Part shown: positions 47,524 to 56,341 of the stretch, one piece after another | Position numbering within the stretch: the first letter of the stretch is position 1 | Layout: every line of letters starts with the position of its first letter | NCBI RefSeq assembly: GCF_000372965.1 | Contig: NZ_KB890026.1 | Location: forward strand, 246,191-310,190 | Direction of reading: 5' to 3' | Length of the DNA: 64,000 nucleotides | From: Hoeflea sp. 108 | GTDB taxonomy: Bacteria > Pseudomonadota > Alphaproteobacteria > Rhizobiales > Rhizobiaceae | Notes under the pieces: model-generated | Database searches by the model: none | Told to the model about the DNA's origin: nothing | Seen by the model: only the letters and a program-made list of their open reading frames with translations | Program-made: the position numbers and the translations under genes

Positions 47524-47613
47524 TCAAAGAGGCGCCCAACGCACACGTATATCTCGCGCCAGTCCTTTGCCGCCATCAGGCGACCGTTCAAAGACGGTAA
47601 TGGTGCTGATCAT
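47524..47613 (-). pseudogene. N-terminal fragment of a glutathione S-transferase-like gene
   Basis: MISTITVFERSPDGGKGLAR then DIRVRWAPL and a stop. This matches the first strand and helix of rhizobial GSTs, which normally continue RVRWALEEVGQPY. Only about 30 codons remain, ending at a junction just upstream of the SRPBCC gene. Confidence 0.55.
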
Positions 47614-48055
47614 TGTGTCTGTCTCCATGCTTAATCCATTGGCTTTGGTCCACAGAATGATGACGAATGAGATTGCCGGAAACCGACATGTTCTTTGAAA
47701 TACATCGTTGACGTTCGGCAAGATTCTCGCCGGCCTAGAGCGAGTCGGCGCGTTCCTTCTTGCTTGCGCTTCCAGGCGGTGTCGTAAAAGACGAGTGTGC
47801 GCCGATGCAGTCCCGGCCGCCGCCGGCTCGCCTCTAAAGTAACGATCACCTTGCGGCTATGGCACCCCAGGGACACGCGTCCACGGCAACCGCCCAAACT
47901 ACTGGATGGCCGAATCCCGATGACGTCCCTGAGCCACGAGTTCCGTTTCGTGGCGGCTGATCGGCTGCGACCTCAGCCCCATCATTCAGGGCGGATCATT
48001 GCAATTGAGACGACAGAGAGATTGGGGCTCTAGGTCGCAAGGTGCGTCCCGCCGA
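47614..48055. other. Intergenic region
   Basis: About 440 bases without a supported gene; likely deletion scar between the GST fragment and the MarR operon. Confidence 0.35.
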
Positions 48056-48084
48056 TTGATTAACGTTAGGTACAAAACTATACG
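48056..48084 (+). promoter_or_regulatory. Promoter of the MarR/DNA-alkylation operon
   Basis: TTGATT, 17-base spacer, TATACG. The start codon at 48092 is only about eight bases after the -10 box, so the transcript would be leaderless or nearly so. Confidence 0.55.
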
Positions 48085-48091
48085 TCGCCAT

Positions 48092-48616
48092 ATGAGATTC
48101 TTGGAACAAAAACATCTGGCAATGCTGGAGGAAGCGGAACGGCGTGCGGCCGCCCCGCCTGATAGCCTACGCGCCTGCTTCGAATTGCTGGCGCTGGCAG
48201 GTGCTATCGATAGGGATTGCGCAGCGCGGCTTGCACCGTACCGTCTGTCGGAAGGCAAGTTCGTCCTGCTGTTTCTTCTGCACGACCAGCCCCACGGCTT
48301 GTCGCCGCATGAGTTGGCTGAACGGGCTGGCGTAACGCGGGCGACGATCACCGGCCTTCTCGATGGCCTTGAGCGCGATGGCTTCATTGCTCGCCGTTCC
48401 GGGCTCGAGGACCGGCGCAAGATTGCTGTCGTACTGACCGATCTTGGGCAACAGACGGCGCGCGACCTGTTCAGCGAACATGCGAAGTGGATCGCGACGC
48501 TCTTCGCTGGCTTTACCGCCGAGGATCGCAAGACGCTCAATGGCCTACTGCAACGCATCTGGAAAAACCTTGATGCTCGCGTCGGTCTGCAAGACGGCCA
48601 GGAGGTGCGCGCATGA
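48092..48616 (+). CDS. MarR-family regulator
   Basis: 174 residues beginning MRFLEQKHLAMLEEAERRAA. The winged helix-turn-helix is clear: LSEGKFVLLFLLHDQPHGLS, PHELAERAGVTRATITGLLD, GLERDGFIARRSGLEDRRKI (wing with conserved DRR), followed by a C-terminal dimerisation helix. It overlaps the DNA alkylation repair gene by four bases. MarR proteins respond to phenolics, oxidants or electrophiles; repression of the alkylation-repair gene here is inferred from the operon. Confidence 0.9.
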   Translation: MRFLEQKHLAMLEEAERRAAAPPDSLRACFELLALAGAIDRDCAARLAPYRLSEGKFVLLFLLHDQPHGLSPHELAERAGVTRATITGLLDGLERDGFIARRSGLEDRRKIAVVLTDLGQQTARDLFSEHAKWIATLFAGFTAEDRKTLNGLLQRIWKNLDARVGLQDGQEVRA

Positions 48617-49386
48617 GCACGGCCAAGCCAAAGGCGCGCGGCGTCAAGGACATTCCGGCCGACCGTCTCACACAACTCGATGCCGGCGCGGAAACCACGA
48701 CACTGACCGAATGCCTCGCGGTCGATTTCGCCGCGCTCATGGGCAATATCCTGCCGGAGATCGGCGACCACGCCCTGGCCGATATGAGAGCGGAGACATC
48801 GACCGGCATTCTGCGGCGCATGGCGTTGGCTGCCGGCTTGATCCAGCGGGAGCTTGGTCCGGCAGCTTTTGACAAGATCGCAAATCATCCTTCGGACACA
48901 GCGCGCGGTTGGGCCTGTTTCATGATCGGCAGTGCCGGGGACAGGTCGCTTGCCGACCGACTGGCCGCGATCCGCCCCTACGCCGACGATCCGCATTTCG
49001 GGGTGCGAGAATGGTGCTGGATGGCGGTTCGCCCACACCTTGCCGCCGAGCTGGAGACGGCTATCAGCTTGCTCGCCGATTGGACGGCGGACCCGTCCGA
49101 GCGGGTGCGCCGCTTTGCTTCCGAGGCAATCCGGCCTCGCGGTGTCTGGTGCGCGCATATCGCGGTGATGAAGAAGCAGCCGGAACTGGCGCTCGCCGTC
49201 CTCGAACCGCTGCGCGCTGATCCCTCCGGCTATGTGCAGGATTCCGTCGCCAATTGGTTGAACGACGCTGGCAAGGACCAACCTGATTGGGTTGAGGCTC
49301 TATGCGCCCGCTGGTCCGCTGAAAATCCATCGCCAGCGACGACACGCATATGCCGCCGCGCGCTTCGCTCCATCAAGCCGAACTGA
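48613..49386 (+). CDS. DNA alkylation repair protein (AlkC/AlkD-like HEAT repeats)
   Basis: 257 residues, ATGA-coupled to the MarR gene. The protein is nearly all helical with HEAT-like repeats: ARGWACFMIGSAGDRSLADR, FGVREWCWMAVRPHLAAELE, PSERVRRFASEAIRPRGVWC, PSGYVQDSVANWLNDAGKDQ. This is the DNA alkylation repair glycosylase family, which removes N3/N7-alkyl purines without base flipping. Conserved Trp and Arg residues (RGVW, SVANWLND) are as in AlkC/AlkD relatives. Confidence 0.85.
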   Translation: MSTAKPKARGVKDIPADRLTQLDAGAETTTLTECLAVDFAALMGNILPEIGDHALADMRAETSTGILRRMALAAGLIQRELGPAAFDKIANHPSDTARGWACFMIGSAGDRSLADRLAAIRPYADDPHFGVREWCWMAVRPHLAAELETAISLLADWTADPSERVRRFASEAIRPRGVWCAHIAVMKKQPELALAVLEPLRADPSGYVQDSVANWLNDAGKDQPDWVEALCARWSAENPSPATTRICRRALRSIKPN

Positions 49387-49401
49387 CAGGAAAGTAGGAT
49401 A

Positions 49402-49743
49402 ATGGCCCACTATTTAACCGAACTCTACACCGCGAAATCGACATGGTTGGCGCTCTCGGACGAACAGCGCCAGCAGTTCTTTGCCAGCGTCGGCGCGGGG
49501 ATGCCCGCCTTGATGGACCTCGGCATCGAACCCGTCACCATGGGCAAGGTCGATGCCTCCAAGCTCCATTCGGCCGCCCAGACCTTCTTTGCCGTGTGGC
49601 GTTGCCCCGACGATGCCGCGCTCGAAGCGCTCGTCGGCGGCATCGCGCAAACGGGCTGGCATGAATATTTCGACACGATCAACGCTGGGGGCGAAGGTAC
49701 CGATCTCATGGGGCACCTCGCACAGCTTGGCGAGGCCGCCTAG
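49402..49743 (+). CDS. Hypothetical protein, DUF6616-like (113 aa)
   Basis: 113 residues starting MAHYLTELYTAKSTWLALSD 15 bases after the DNA-repair gene. HSAAQTFFAVWRCPDDAALE and GWHEYFDTINAGGEGTDLMG suggest a small alpha-beta barrel (DUF6616-like, memory-based and uncertain). It is the third gene of the MarR operon and its role there is unknown. Confidence 0.6.
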   Translation: MAHYLTELYTAKSTWLALSDEQRQQFFASVGAGMPALMDLGIEPVTMGKVDASKLHSAAQTFFAVWRCPDDAALEALVGGIAQTGWHEYFDTINAGGEGTDLMGHLAQLGEAA

Positions 49744-49933
49744 AGCTGTCCAAATGCGTCGGCGTTCCAAGAATGCCCAAGCACAAAGCCGCCGAAACTT
49801 CTCAGTGGCCGTATCCCGTTGGCTGCGCCCGAAACCCGCAGTCGCACTCACATCGAGATCGCCTGCTTTTGGTTCGCCGCCGAAGTCTGCTTTTGGGGTG
49901 TAGCAAAGCTGCTCGCTGCGGCGGAGATGCGGG

Positions 49934-50633
49934 CGCGTAACCCAGGCGAGCCTGCGCGGTAGAGAGGTTGGCCTGCGCTTGATTGAGCTGTGTTGATGCC
50001 ATGACATAGTCGCTCCCGCCTGGCTGCGAGGTATAAACCGCCAACGGTGCAATGCGGACCTGGGTGCGTGCGATGTCGAGATTCTTAGTGGCAGCGTCCA
50101 GTGCCTGCTGGGTGCCAAAACCGACTTTGGAAAGCTGGGCAGCTCTTTGATACTCAGCTTGGGCATCGGCGAGTGTTGCCTGTGCCTGTTTCAAGGCCTC
50201 CTGAGCTGTCGGCAAGGTGAGTTCGTGCAACTGCCGTATGCGGGCTTGGCCTGAGCGACCGCGCCTTGTGCCTCGACAACGGCGGACTTGAACTCATCTT
50301 GCTCAAGCGCGACGAGCGGCTGTCCCTGTTCGACCTTCTGACCTTCGTCGACCAGTACATCCGCCACTGTGCCGGTGATCTGGCTCGATATATCGACGCG
50401 GTAGGGCGTTTCCACGTTGGCACTGGCAACCACCGTCTTGAAAGATCGCCACGGAGCACCGGATAGACGACCACTGCCGGCCCAATCAGCCAGCGTGCCA
50501 CGGCTAAGCTCACCGCGAAGGCAAGAAGCAGAAGCCCGGACAATGCCCATCTGTGGCTCCAGGCGAAATGCCCACCGCTTAAGAGGGCCGACCTGTGCGA
50601 ATTTTTGGGGTAGGGCCTAGTGAATTGCAGCAT
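49934..50633 (-). pseudogene. HlyD/RND membrane-fusion adaptor, frameshifted and truncated
   Basis: Reading three minus-strand frames in turn gives one adaptor protein: WALSGLLLLAFAVSLAVARW (N-terminal anchor), VVASANVETPYRVDISSQIT, GTVADVLVDEGQKVEQGQPL (lipoyl-like half-motif), then HELTLPTAQEALKQAQATLA and AQLSKVGFGTQQALDAATKN (coiled-coil hairpin), ending near TAQARLGYA. Frameshifts lie near 50450 and 50248, and the second lipoyl half and beta-barrel are gone. No inner-membrane pump gene remains beside it. Confidence 0.75.
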
Positions 50634-50689
50634 GAGAATCTCGGAGGAATGGACGTTGTCAGTCCTCCTCAAGTCATATCAAAGGCGGC

Positions 50690-51238
50690 TTACCGCCCTG
50701 GTTGCTTGGAGCCGGTCTTGTGTTCGACTTGAAGCTGTCGCCTGACCAATACGAGCGTTGGATCGTCAGGGTAGCTAGTGATGGTGAAACCCATATCCTG
50801 CTCAAGATCGATCGCTGCGTGGTTTTCGCGAGATTCGATCGATATGATCGCCTCGAGGCCAAGCTGTTGCGCATACTTGGCTACGTATCCCAGAAGCTCC
50901 CAACTGACACCGAGTTGCTTGTGGTCGTCCCGGATGCAAAGCGCGACTTCCCCCTCGCGACCTGACGCGTCGATGGCCAGCATCGCAACGGCAATCAGGA
51001 CGCCGTTCGTCGAAAGGGCCAAAAAGTTATGAACCCGGCTGTCGTCCGAGCGCGTCATTGCCAAAAGCCGCTCGTGAGAAACAGACTTTACGCCTGCAAG
51101 GAAGCGAAAACGCATATCCTGCGGGCTTACATGCGTGAAGAATTCCGCGAGAATTGCTTCATCCTCGATGCGCGCGCGACGCACTTCGAAACGAAATCCG
51201 GTACGCGTGGCAAGAGCAATCTTGAGGTCGTGTGCCAT
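50690..51238 (-). CDS. GNAT-family N-acetyltransferase
   Basis: 182 residues, GGAGC ribosome site before ATG 51238. FEVRRARIEDEAILAEFFTH opens the GNAT fold; EGEVALCIRDDHKQLGVSWE, then LLGYVAKYAQQLGLEAIISI is the acetyl-CoA-binding strand-helix, though the usual Q/RxxGxG/A loop is modified (DDHKQLGVS). MGFTITSYPDDPTLVLVRRQ closes it. It resembles the C-terminal acetyltransferase domain of PatZ-like proteins, standing alone. Substrate unknown. Confidence 0.85.
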   Translation of the reverse strand: MAHDLKIALATRTGFRFEVRRARIEDEAILAEFFTHVSPQDMRFRFLAGVKSVSHERLLAMTRSDDSRVHNFLALSTNGVLIAVAMLAIDASGREGEVALCIRDDHKQLGVSWELLGYVAKYAQQLGLEAIISIESRENHAAIDLEQDMGFTITSYPDDPTLVLVRRQLQVEHKTGSKQPGR

Positions 51239-51706
51239 GACTAAGCTCCATCAATACGCCACGATCGGATCGTGCTTCCGCTCGGGCTGGATGGGCAAGC
51301 CTATCCCCTCACTGCCTCACTGCTTTGATCTCCATCAATTTTGCTGCGGCCAGACGCGCCCGTGCGAAGCAATCACTCTGCTTATGGCCTGAGCATATCG
51401 AATATTACCTGTCCGACACTCTTGGTACATGCGATGGCTGGTAGCGGCACTGTGAGTGCCGGAAGTGCTCAGGCGCCTTCGTTGTCGGCTTGAGGTCCAT
51501 CGGCCTTGAGCAGTTTTAATACGTTGATCCAGGCCCCGAAGATTTTTGTATCGGTGAAGTATCTCGACTAGAAGCAGACAGTCCGGAATCGGCCCCCATC
51601 CCGCCCCCCCTTTGGCGACCCAAATCGGATTCGAACTGTGCGGCGCAAGAGAAATATTCATTCCTTATTCTAGACACGACAGTCGGAGGACGTTGCCCTG
51701 GCAGCA
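51239..51706. other. Intergenic region
   Basis: 470 bases with no gene; carries copy 3 of the 20-base motif (51577-51596). Confidence 0.4.
51577..51596 (+). repeat. Dispersed 20-base motif, copy 3
   Basis: GACAGTCCGGAATCGGCCCC, one difference from copy 1. Confidence 0.6.
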
Positions 51707-52720
51707 TCAACCGCTGCTTTGTCGCAAGATCAATTCTGGTCCTATCAGAACATGATCTAGCTGTGCTCCGCCGTCTAAGATGCCAAGAATTAGTGAACCT
51801 GCACGGCTGCCTATCTCCCTGGCGCGGGCATCAATTGTCGTGAGTGTGGGAACGCATATGTCGGCGATCTCGTAGTTTCCGAATCCGCCGACCGCAATGC
51901 GTCCCGGGACGGAGAAACCCTGTCGTTGACACTCGGTCAGCGCGCCGAAGGCGGATAGGTCAGATACGCAGATTACAGCCTCGGTGTCAGGAAAGTCAGA
52001 TAAAAGCCGGGCCATTGCAATCGCACCTTCACGCATGGAAATTGGCGGCGTCCCGGCTGCAATGAGCCGCGTGGGATCTAGCCCGTGCTTCTTCATTGCC
52101 GATATGAAACCTCGACGGCGGTCACTGCCACGGGTATCGCGACTGGTATCGCCGCCAAGAAATGCGATGCGTTGATACCCTATTCGTACGAAGTGATCGA
52201 CCATCCCCCGCACAGCATCGGCATTCGAGAAACCTACGTAGTGTCCGATGGGGTCGGCGGGCACGTCCCAAGTCTCGATAACTGGTATCTGGGCATTCTC
52301 CAGCAGCCTGCGCGCGCGCGGCGTATGCTTGCCCCCGGTGACGACGATCGCTTGCGGCTTGCGGCGCAAGAGTTGCTCGATCAGTCGCTCCTCATTCTCT
52401 ACGTCGTAGTTGGTATAGCCGAGCAGAATCTGCATACCGGCGCCGGCAAGTACTTCGGACAGGCCGGCCACCGTGTCGGCGAAGTTAGCGTTGTTGATCG
52501 ACGGTATAGTGACGGCGACAAAACCGGTGCGCTGCGAACGGAGATTGGAGGCAGTCGAGTCAAAGACGTACCCCATATCCTCCGCCGTCTTGAGTATGGC
52601 CTCGCGGGTTTCTCTGCGGATGAGACTGTCACCCTTGAACGCGCGGGAGACCGTCATCGGCGAGACGCCGGTGATACGCGCGATGTCGGCCATTGTCGGT
52701 GGCTTGCGGTTTGGCTTCAT
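51707..52720 (-). CDS. LacI-family repressor of the sugar-acid genes
   Basis: 337 residues. N-terminal helix-turn-helix PTMADIARITGVSPMTVSRA with the LacI hinge (VFDSTASNLRSQRTGFVAVT), then a periplasmic-binding-protein-like sensor domain (VGFSNADAVRGMVDHFVRIG, AVICVSDLSAFGALTECQRQ, RIAVGGFGNYEIADICVPTL). It is of the GntR (gluconate) type. ATG 52720 is used; a TTG four codons upstream is possible. The perfect palindrome at 55344-55359 in the divergent promoter is its likely site; a sugar acid or phosphate would be the inducer. Confidence 0.9.
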   Translation of the reverse strand: MKPNRKPPTMADIARITGVSPMTVSRAFKGDSLIRRETREAILKTAEDMGYVFDSTASNLRSQRTGFVAVTIPSINNANFADTVAGLSEVLAGAGMQILLGYTNYDVENEERLIEQLLRRKPQAIVVTGGKHTPRARRLLENAQIPVIETWDVPADPIGHYVGFSNADAVRGMVDHFVRIGYQRIAFLGGDTSRDTRGSDRRRGFISAMKKHGLDPTRLIAAGTPPISMREGAIAMARLLSDFPDTEAVICVSDLSAFGALTECQRQGFSVPGRIAVGGFGNYEIADICVPTLTTIDARAREIGSRAGSLILGILDGGAQLDHVLIGPELILRQSSG

Positions 52721-52831
52721 CAGCGCAGTCAAATTTCCGGTCGATGCCGTTATAGATATCAGGACACTAGATCGAGTGCAGACTTGTAATGCAATACCGT
52801 CAACGGCTTGCTCATCCGACCCATCCCGGCA

Positions 52832-53164
52832 TTACAGCACGAACTCGTTGGCCAGTGTGACATGGTGATGGACACGCCCTTCGAAATAGCGCGATAGCAC
52901 GGCTTCGGTGGCGGCGCGCGACTCAGCCCGAACAGGGCTAGCCAACGCGGCATCAACGGCAGCCAGGTCGGGATAGTTTATCGCCAGGATCATCGGGTAC
53001 TCAGGTGCACCTTCGTCGCGCTTTTCGGCGAACGAGACCCGCACGTCGAGAGCGCCAGGGAATTGCTTCCACTTCGGCAGCACGGTCTCTAGTACGGCTG
53101 TGCGGAATTCCTGTTCCTGGCCTGCCTTGACGCAACCCTCGAATATTGCATAGCGGGTGATCAT
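52832..53164 (-). CDS. Hypothetical ferredoxin-like alpha/beta barrel protein (110 aa)
   Basis: Starts at ATG 53164 within the stop codon of the dehydrogenase gene (ATGA). MITRYAIFEGCVKAGQEQEF then DVRVSFAEKRDEGAPEYPMI and AINYPDLAAVDAALASPVRA give the pattern of dimeric alpha-beta barrel proteins (EthD/ABM-like), with a conserved His pair near the end (VHHHVTLANEF). Possibly an isomerase or epimerase accessory; function unassigned. Last gene of the minus-strand sugar-acid operon. Confidence 0.65.
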   Translation of the reverse strand: MITRYAIFEGCVKAGQEQEFRTAVLETVLPKWKQFPGALDVRVSFAEKRDEGAPEYPMILAINYPDLAAVDAALASPVRAESRAATEAVLSRYFEGRVHHHVTLANEFVL

Positions 53165-54048
53165 GTGGATATCGGTCCCTTTATTCCCCTGAAAAATTCC
53201 ATCAGAGCCGCCTGGTCCTCACCGCCTAGGCCGGCCGCGGTGAGCAGGCGGTGAACCTCGGCGCAGATCGCTGTCAACGGCATGGCGGTATTGGTTTTGC
53301 GGGCCAGGTCTTGCGCGGCGTCGAGGTCCTTCACCATGTTGTCGATCCGGCCGGTTCGGCGGTAGTCGCGCGCGATATAGCGTGGCATGTATTCCTGGAG
53401 GATTGCGCTGTCGGCGCGTCCACCTTTCAGGGCTTGGGGGAGCTTGGCGGCATCTATGCCAGCATCCAGTGCCAGTTGCGTCGCCTCCGCTACCGCAAGG
53501 AAGTTCAGTCCGCATAAAACCTGGTTAATCAACTTTGTGGTTTGGCCTGCTCCCACGGGTCCCATATGAGTGGCGGTGCGAGCGAGATGACGGAGTACTC
53601 CGCGCGCATCGTCAACGTCCGATTCCGTGCCACCAAGCATTAGGATCAGCTCTCCGGTGAGCGCCTTTGGAGCACCGCCGGACAGCGGGCTGTCAACCCA
53701 ACGGAGACCGGCGCTGGCCGCTTCCGACGCCAGATCCTTTGTCGCTCCTGGGTCGATCGAGGACATATCGATGATCATTGTGCCCGACCGCGCACCGGCA
53801 GCGATGCCGTCTTTGCCGAACACGCTGGCGCGCACGATTTGCGCCGAGTTGAGACTGAGGATGACATAGTCAGAAGCCGCAGCGGCGGCGCCACTGCTGG
53901 TGGCCGCAACAGCGCTCAGTCGGGTCAGTGCTTCCACCCTGGAAGGGTCAAGATCGAAGACAATCAGGTGGTTGCCGGTTTCGAGCAGCCGCGTTCCAAT
54001 CGCATTGCCCATTGCTCCGGCGCCGATAAGAGCCACCTTGTTGCTCAT
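53161..54048 (-). CDS. 3-hydroxyisobutyrate dehydrogenase-family oxidoreductase
   Basis: 295 residues. VALIGAGAMGNAIGTRLLET is the Rossmann NAD(P) loop, DSPLSGGAPKALTGELILML the conserved substrate-binding motif (SGG), and GAGQTTKLINQVL holds the catalytic lysine. These mark a beta-hydroxyacid dehydrogenase of the GarR/LtnD/HIBADH type that oxidises hydroxyacids such as tartronate semialdehyde or L-threonate. ATGA overlaps on both sides place it in the sugar-acid operon. Confidence 0.9.
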   Translation of the reverse strand: MSNKVALIGAGAMGNAIGTRLLETGNHLIVFDLDPSRVEALTRLSAVAATSSGAAAAASDYVILSLNSAQIVRASVFGKDGIAAGARSGTMIIDMSSIDPGATKDLASEAASAGLRWVDSPLSGGAPKALTGELILMLGGTESDVDDARGVLRHLARTATHMGPVGAGQTTKLINQVLCGLNFLAVAEATQLALDAGIDAAKLPQALKGGRADSAILQEYMPRYIARDYRRTGRIDNMVKDLDAAQDLARKTNTAMPLTAICAEVHRLLTAAGLGGEDQAALMEFFRGIKGPIST

Positions 54049-54575
54049 GCCATTTTCTCCTTTAACGCCATCACGATCGCCGCAACAACTTCGCCTAGCG
54101 GTCGGTCGACGTCGACCATGACGGCGTGTTCGTCTGGCCCAGGTATCTCAAGTATGGCGAACTGACTGTCGAGCAATTTTAGCGGCATGAAATGACCTGA
54201 ACGTGCAGCCATGCGAGCAGCGATCAGCTCGCGTGTGCCGGCCAGGTACACAAAGGTAACCGGCGCTCCAACCTCTTTGCGAATTCGGTCGCGGTATGCA
54301 CGCTTGAGCGCTGAGCATCCGACAACCGTCACGCCCTGGCGAGTGGCAAGTACTTGGCCCACGGCAGCAAGCCACAGCCACCTATCCGCGTCGCAAAGAG
54401 CTTCCCCGCGGCTCATCTTGGCGATATTGCAGGTCGGGTGCAGCGCGTCCCCGTCGACATAAGTCGAACCGGTTAGGCGCGCGAAAGCCTCTCCTATCGA
54501 GGTTTTGCCACAGCCCGCGACACCCATAAAAACGATGCCTCGGGGCAGATCAGAGCGATGCAGTGATGCCTCCAT
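54045..54575 (-). CDS. gntK: Gluconokinase
   Basis: 176 residues, start ATG 54575, overlapping the end of the SDR gene by 26 bases. GIVFMGVAGCGKTSIGEAFA is the P-loop; TYVDGDALHPTCNIAKMSRG is the gluconate-binding region (DxxxLHP...N..KM), and GCSALKRAYRDRIRKEVGAP and GHFMPLKLLDSQFAILE follow the family. It phosphorylates D-gluconate to 6-phosphogluconate, feeding the Entner-Doudoroff or pentose phosphate pathway. Its place with an IdnO-like gene fits this. Confidence 0.93.
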   Translation of the reverse strand: MEASLHRSDLPRGIVFMGVAGCGKTSIGEAFARLTGSTYVDGDALHPTCNIAKMSRGEALCDADRWLWLAAVGQVLATRQGVTVVGCSALKRAYRDRIRKEVGAPVTFVYLAGTRELIAARMAARSGHFMPLKLLDSQFAILEIPGPDEHAVMVDVDRPLGEVVAAIVMALKEKMA

Positions 54576-55305
54576 CGACGTAAAGAACGTGCCCGTTGAT
54601 GAAGGAGGAAGCATCCGATGCGAGAAAGACGCATGCCCCCACCAGCTCTTCCACTTTGCCCCAACGACCGGCGGGTGTACGCTGCTCGAGCCAAGCAGAG
54701 AAGGCCGGGTCGCTGACCAAAGCGGCGTTGAGTGGCGTGTCGAAGTAACCGGGTGCAATGGCGTTACACTGAAGGCCTAGTCTCGCCCAGTCCGTTGCCA
54801 TGCCCTTGGTTAGATTTCCGACCGCACCCTTTGTAGCGGTATACGGCGCAATGCCAGGCCGCGCGAGAGCAGTTTGGACGCTGGCGATATTGATGATTTT
54901 GCCCGCACCACGGGCGATCATATGGCGAGCCACGGCCTGTCCTGCATTGAACACCGACGAAACATTTGTCCGTAAAAGCTGCTCGAAGGCATCGGCTGGA
55001 AACTCGGCCAGTGGGGCGCGGTATTGCATGCCGGCATTGCTCACGAGAATGTCGATGGGGCCGATGCCCGCCTCGATCGAGTCGATCGCCTCGCGGGTCG
55101 CTATGTGGTCGGTGACGTCAAAGGCAAGCGACGCTAGGCCACCCAGTTCCGCGGCGGCGGCGGCAAGCTTAACGGCGTCGCGCCCATTCAGCACGACTTC
55201 AGCACCCGCATCCCTCAGCCCACAGGCAAGTGCGAAGCCGATCCCTTGAGACGAGCCGGTGATAAGGGCGCGACGGCCAGTGAGGTCGAACAGTGGGAGA
55301 CCCAT
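54550..55305 (-). CDS. idnO: Gluconate 5-dehydrogenase-like SDR (5-keto-D-gluconate reductase)
   Basis: 251 residues. Short-chain dehydrogenase motifs: TGSSQGIGFALA (cofactor loop), NAGMQYRAPL, catalytic Ser in IINIASVQTALARPG, and YTATKG (catalytic Tyr and Lys). The sequence FDLTGRRALITGSSQGIGFA and the FINGHVLYVDGGITASL ending are those of IdnO/gluconate 5-dehydrogenases, which interconvert 5-ketogluconate and gluconate. It is the first gene of the minus operon, directly behind the palindromic operator. Confidence 0.88.
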   Translation of the reverse strand: MGLPLFDLTGRRALITGSSQGIGFALACGLRDAGAEVVLNGRDAVKLAAAAAELGGLASLAFDVTDHIATREAIDSIEAGIGPIDILVSNAGMQYRAPLAEFPADAFEQLLRTNVSSVFNAGQAVARHMIARGAGKIINIASVQTALARPGIAPYTATKGAVGNLTKGMATDWARLGLQCNAIAPGYFDTPLNAALVSDPAFSAWLEQRTPAGRWGKVEELVGACVFLASDASSFINGHVLYVDGGITASL

Positions 55306-55343
55306 CAGTTTTTCTCTCTCGACAACGTGACAGAGACCTGTCT

Positions 55344-55368
55344 ATGTTATCGATAACATTCTTGTCAA
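55344..55368 (-). promoter_or_regulatory. Divergent promoter with LacI-type palindromic operator
   Basis: ATGTTATCGATAACAT (55344-55359) is a perfect 16-base palindrome of the LacI/GntR operator type. On the minus strand it sits in the spacer between TTGACA (55363-55368) and a CATAGA -10, so a bound repressor would block the idnO promoter, and it lies only 26 bases from the divergent dehydrogenase start. Confidence 0.85.
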
Positions 55369-55384
55369 GTGATCGGGACACTCC

Positions 55385-56332
55385 ATGCCGCGTCCGCACC
55401 TTCTTCAGATTGGCCCCTATCCGGAATGGGACGAAGGTCCCTTGAACGCAGCGTTCGTTGCGCATCGATATTTCGAGGCCGGGGACAAGGATGTCTTCCT
55501 CACGCAGGTGGGACCATCCATCCGGGCGATCGCGACTCGAGGAGAACTTGGCGCTAGCCGCGCGCTGATGGAGTGCTGTCCAAACCTGGAGATCGTCTCG
55601 GTTTACGGAGTCGGATATGACGCGGTCGATGTCGACTTCTGTCGGGCGCGTGGCATCCGTGTGACGAACACACCAGACGTGCTGACTAAGGACGTCGCAG
55701 ACCTCGGCGTCGCCATGATGCTCTGCCAATCGCGGGGCGTGATTGGGGCTGAGGGATGGGTGCGCGACGGAAGTTGGACGTCGCAGGGGCTCTACCCCCT
55801 GAAGCGCCGTGTCTGGGGTCGGCGCGCCGGCATTCTGGGGCTGGGACGTATTGGCTTTGAGGTAGCAAAGCGACTTGAAGGCTTCGGCATGGACATCGCC
55901 TATAGCGGCTCCACGCCGAAGAAGTACGCCGAGGGCATGGAGTTCGTCGCTGACCCGGTGGCGCTTGCAGACAGGTCCGATTTCCTCTTCGTGACGCTCG
56001 CAGCCACACCCACGACGAGACACATTGTCGGCCGTGAGGTCATCAGAGCGCTCGGGCCTGACGGAATGCTGATCAACATCTCACGTGCGTCAAATATTGA
56101 CGAGGAGGCGCTACTTGATGCGCTGGAAAGTGGGGCGCTTGGTTCGGCAGCGCTGGATGTATTCGAGGGGGAGCCGAAGCTTAATCCCCGCTTCCTGGCC
56201 TTGAGCAATGTCCTACTCCAACCACACCACGCGTCAGGCACGATCGAGACGCGCAAGGCGATGGGGCAACTCCTGCGCGACAATCTCCAAGCCCATTTTG
56301 CCGGCATGCCGCTGCCGACAGCTGTCATGTGA
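55385..56332 (+). CDS. D-isomer-specific 2-hydroxyacid dehydrogenase
   Basis: 315 residues. The catalytic-domain segment VSVYGVGYDAVDVDFCRARG, VTNTPDVLTKDVADLGVAMM, NAD loop ILGLGRIGFEVAKRLEGFG, and catalytic residues Arg (LINISRASNIDEEAL), Glu (FEGEPKLNP) and His (LLQPHHASGTIETR) are all present. The family includes 2-ketogluconate/glyoxylate/hydroxypyruvate reductases. In this locus a 2-ketogluconate or keto-acid reductase role is likely but not proven. First gene of the plus-strand operon. Confidence 0.88.
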   Translation: MPRPHLLQIGPYPEWDEGPLNAAFVAHRYFEAGDKDVFLTQVGPSIRAIATRGELGASRALMECCPNLEIVSVYGVGYDAVDVDFCRARGIRVTNTPDVLTKDVADLGVAMMLCQSRGVIGAEGWVRDGSWTSQGLYPLKRRVWGRRAGILGLGRIGFEVAKRLEGFGMDIAYSGSTPKKYAEGMEFVADPVALADRSDFLFVTLAATPTTRHIVGREVIRALGPDGMLINISRASNIDEEALLDALESGALGSAALDVFEGEPKLNPRFLALSNVLLQPHHASGTIETRKAMGQLLRDNLQAHFAGMPLPTAVM

Positions 56333-56341
56333 GGCATGCTG

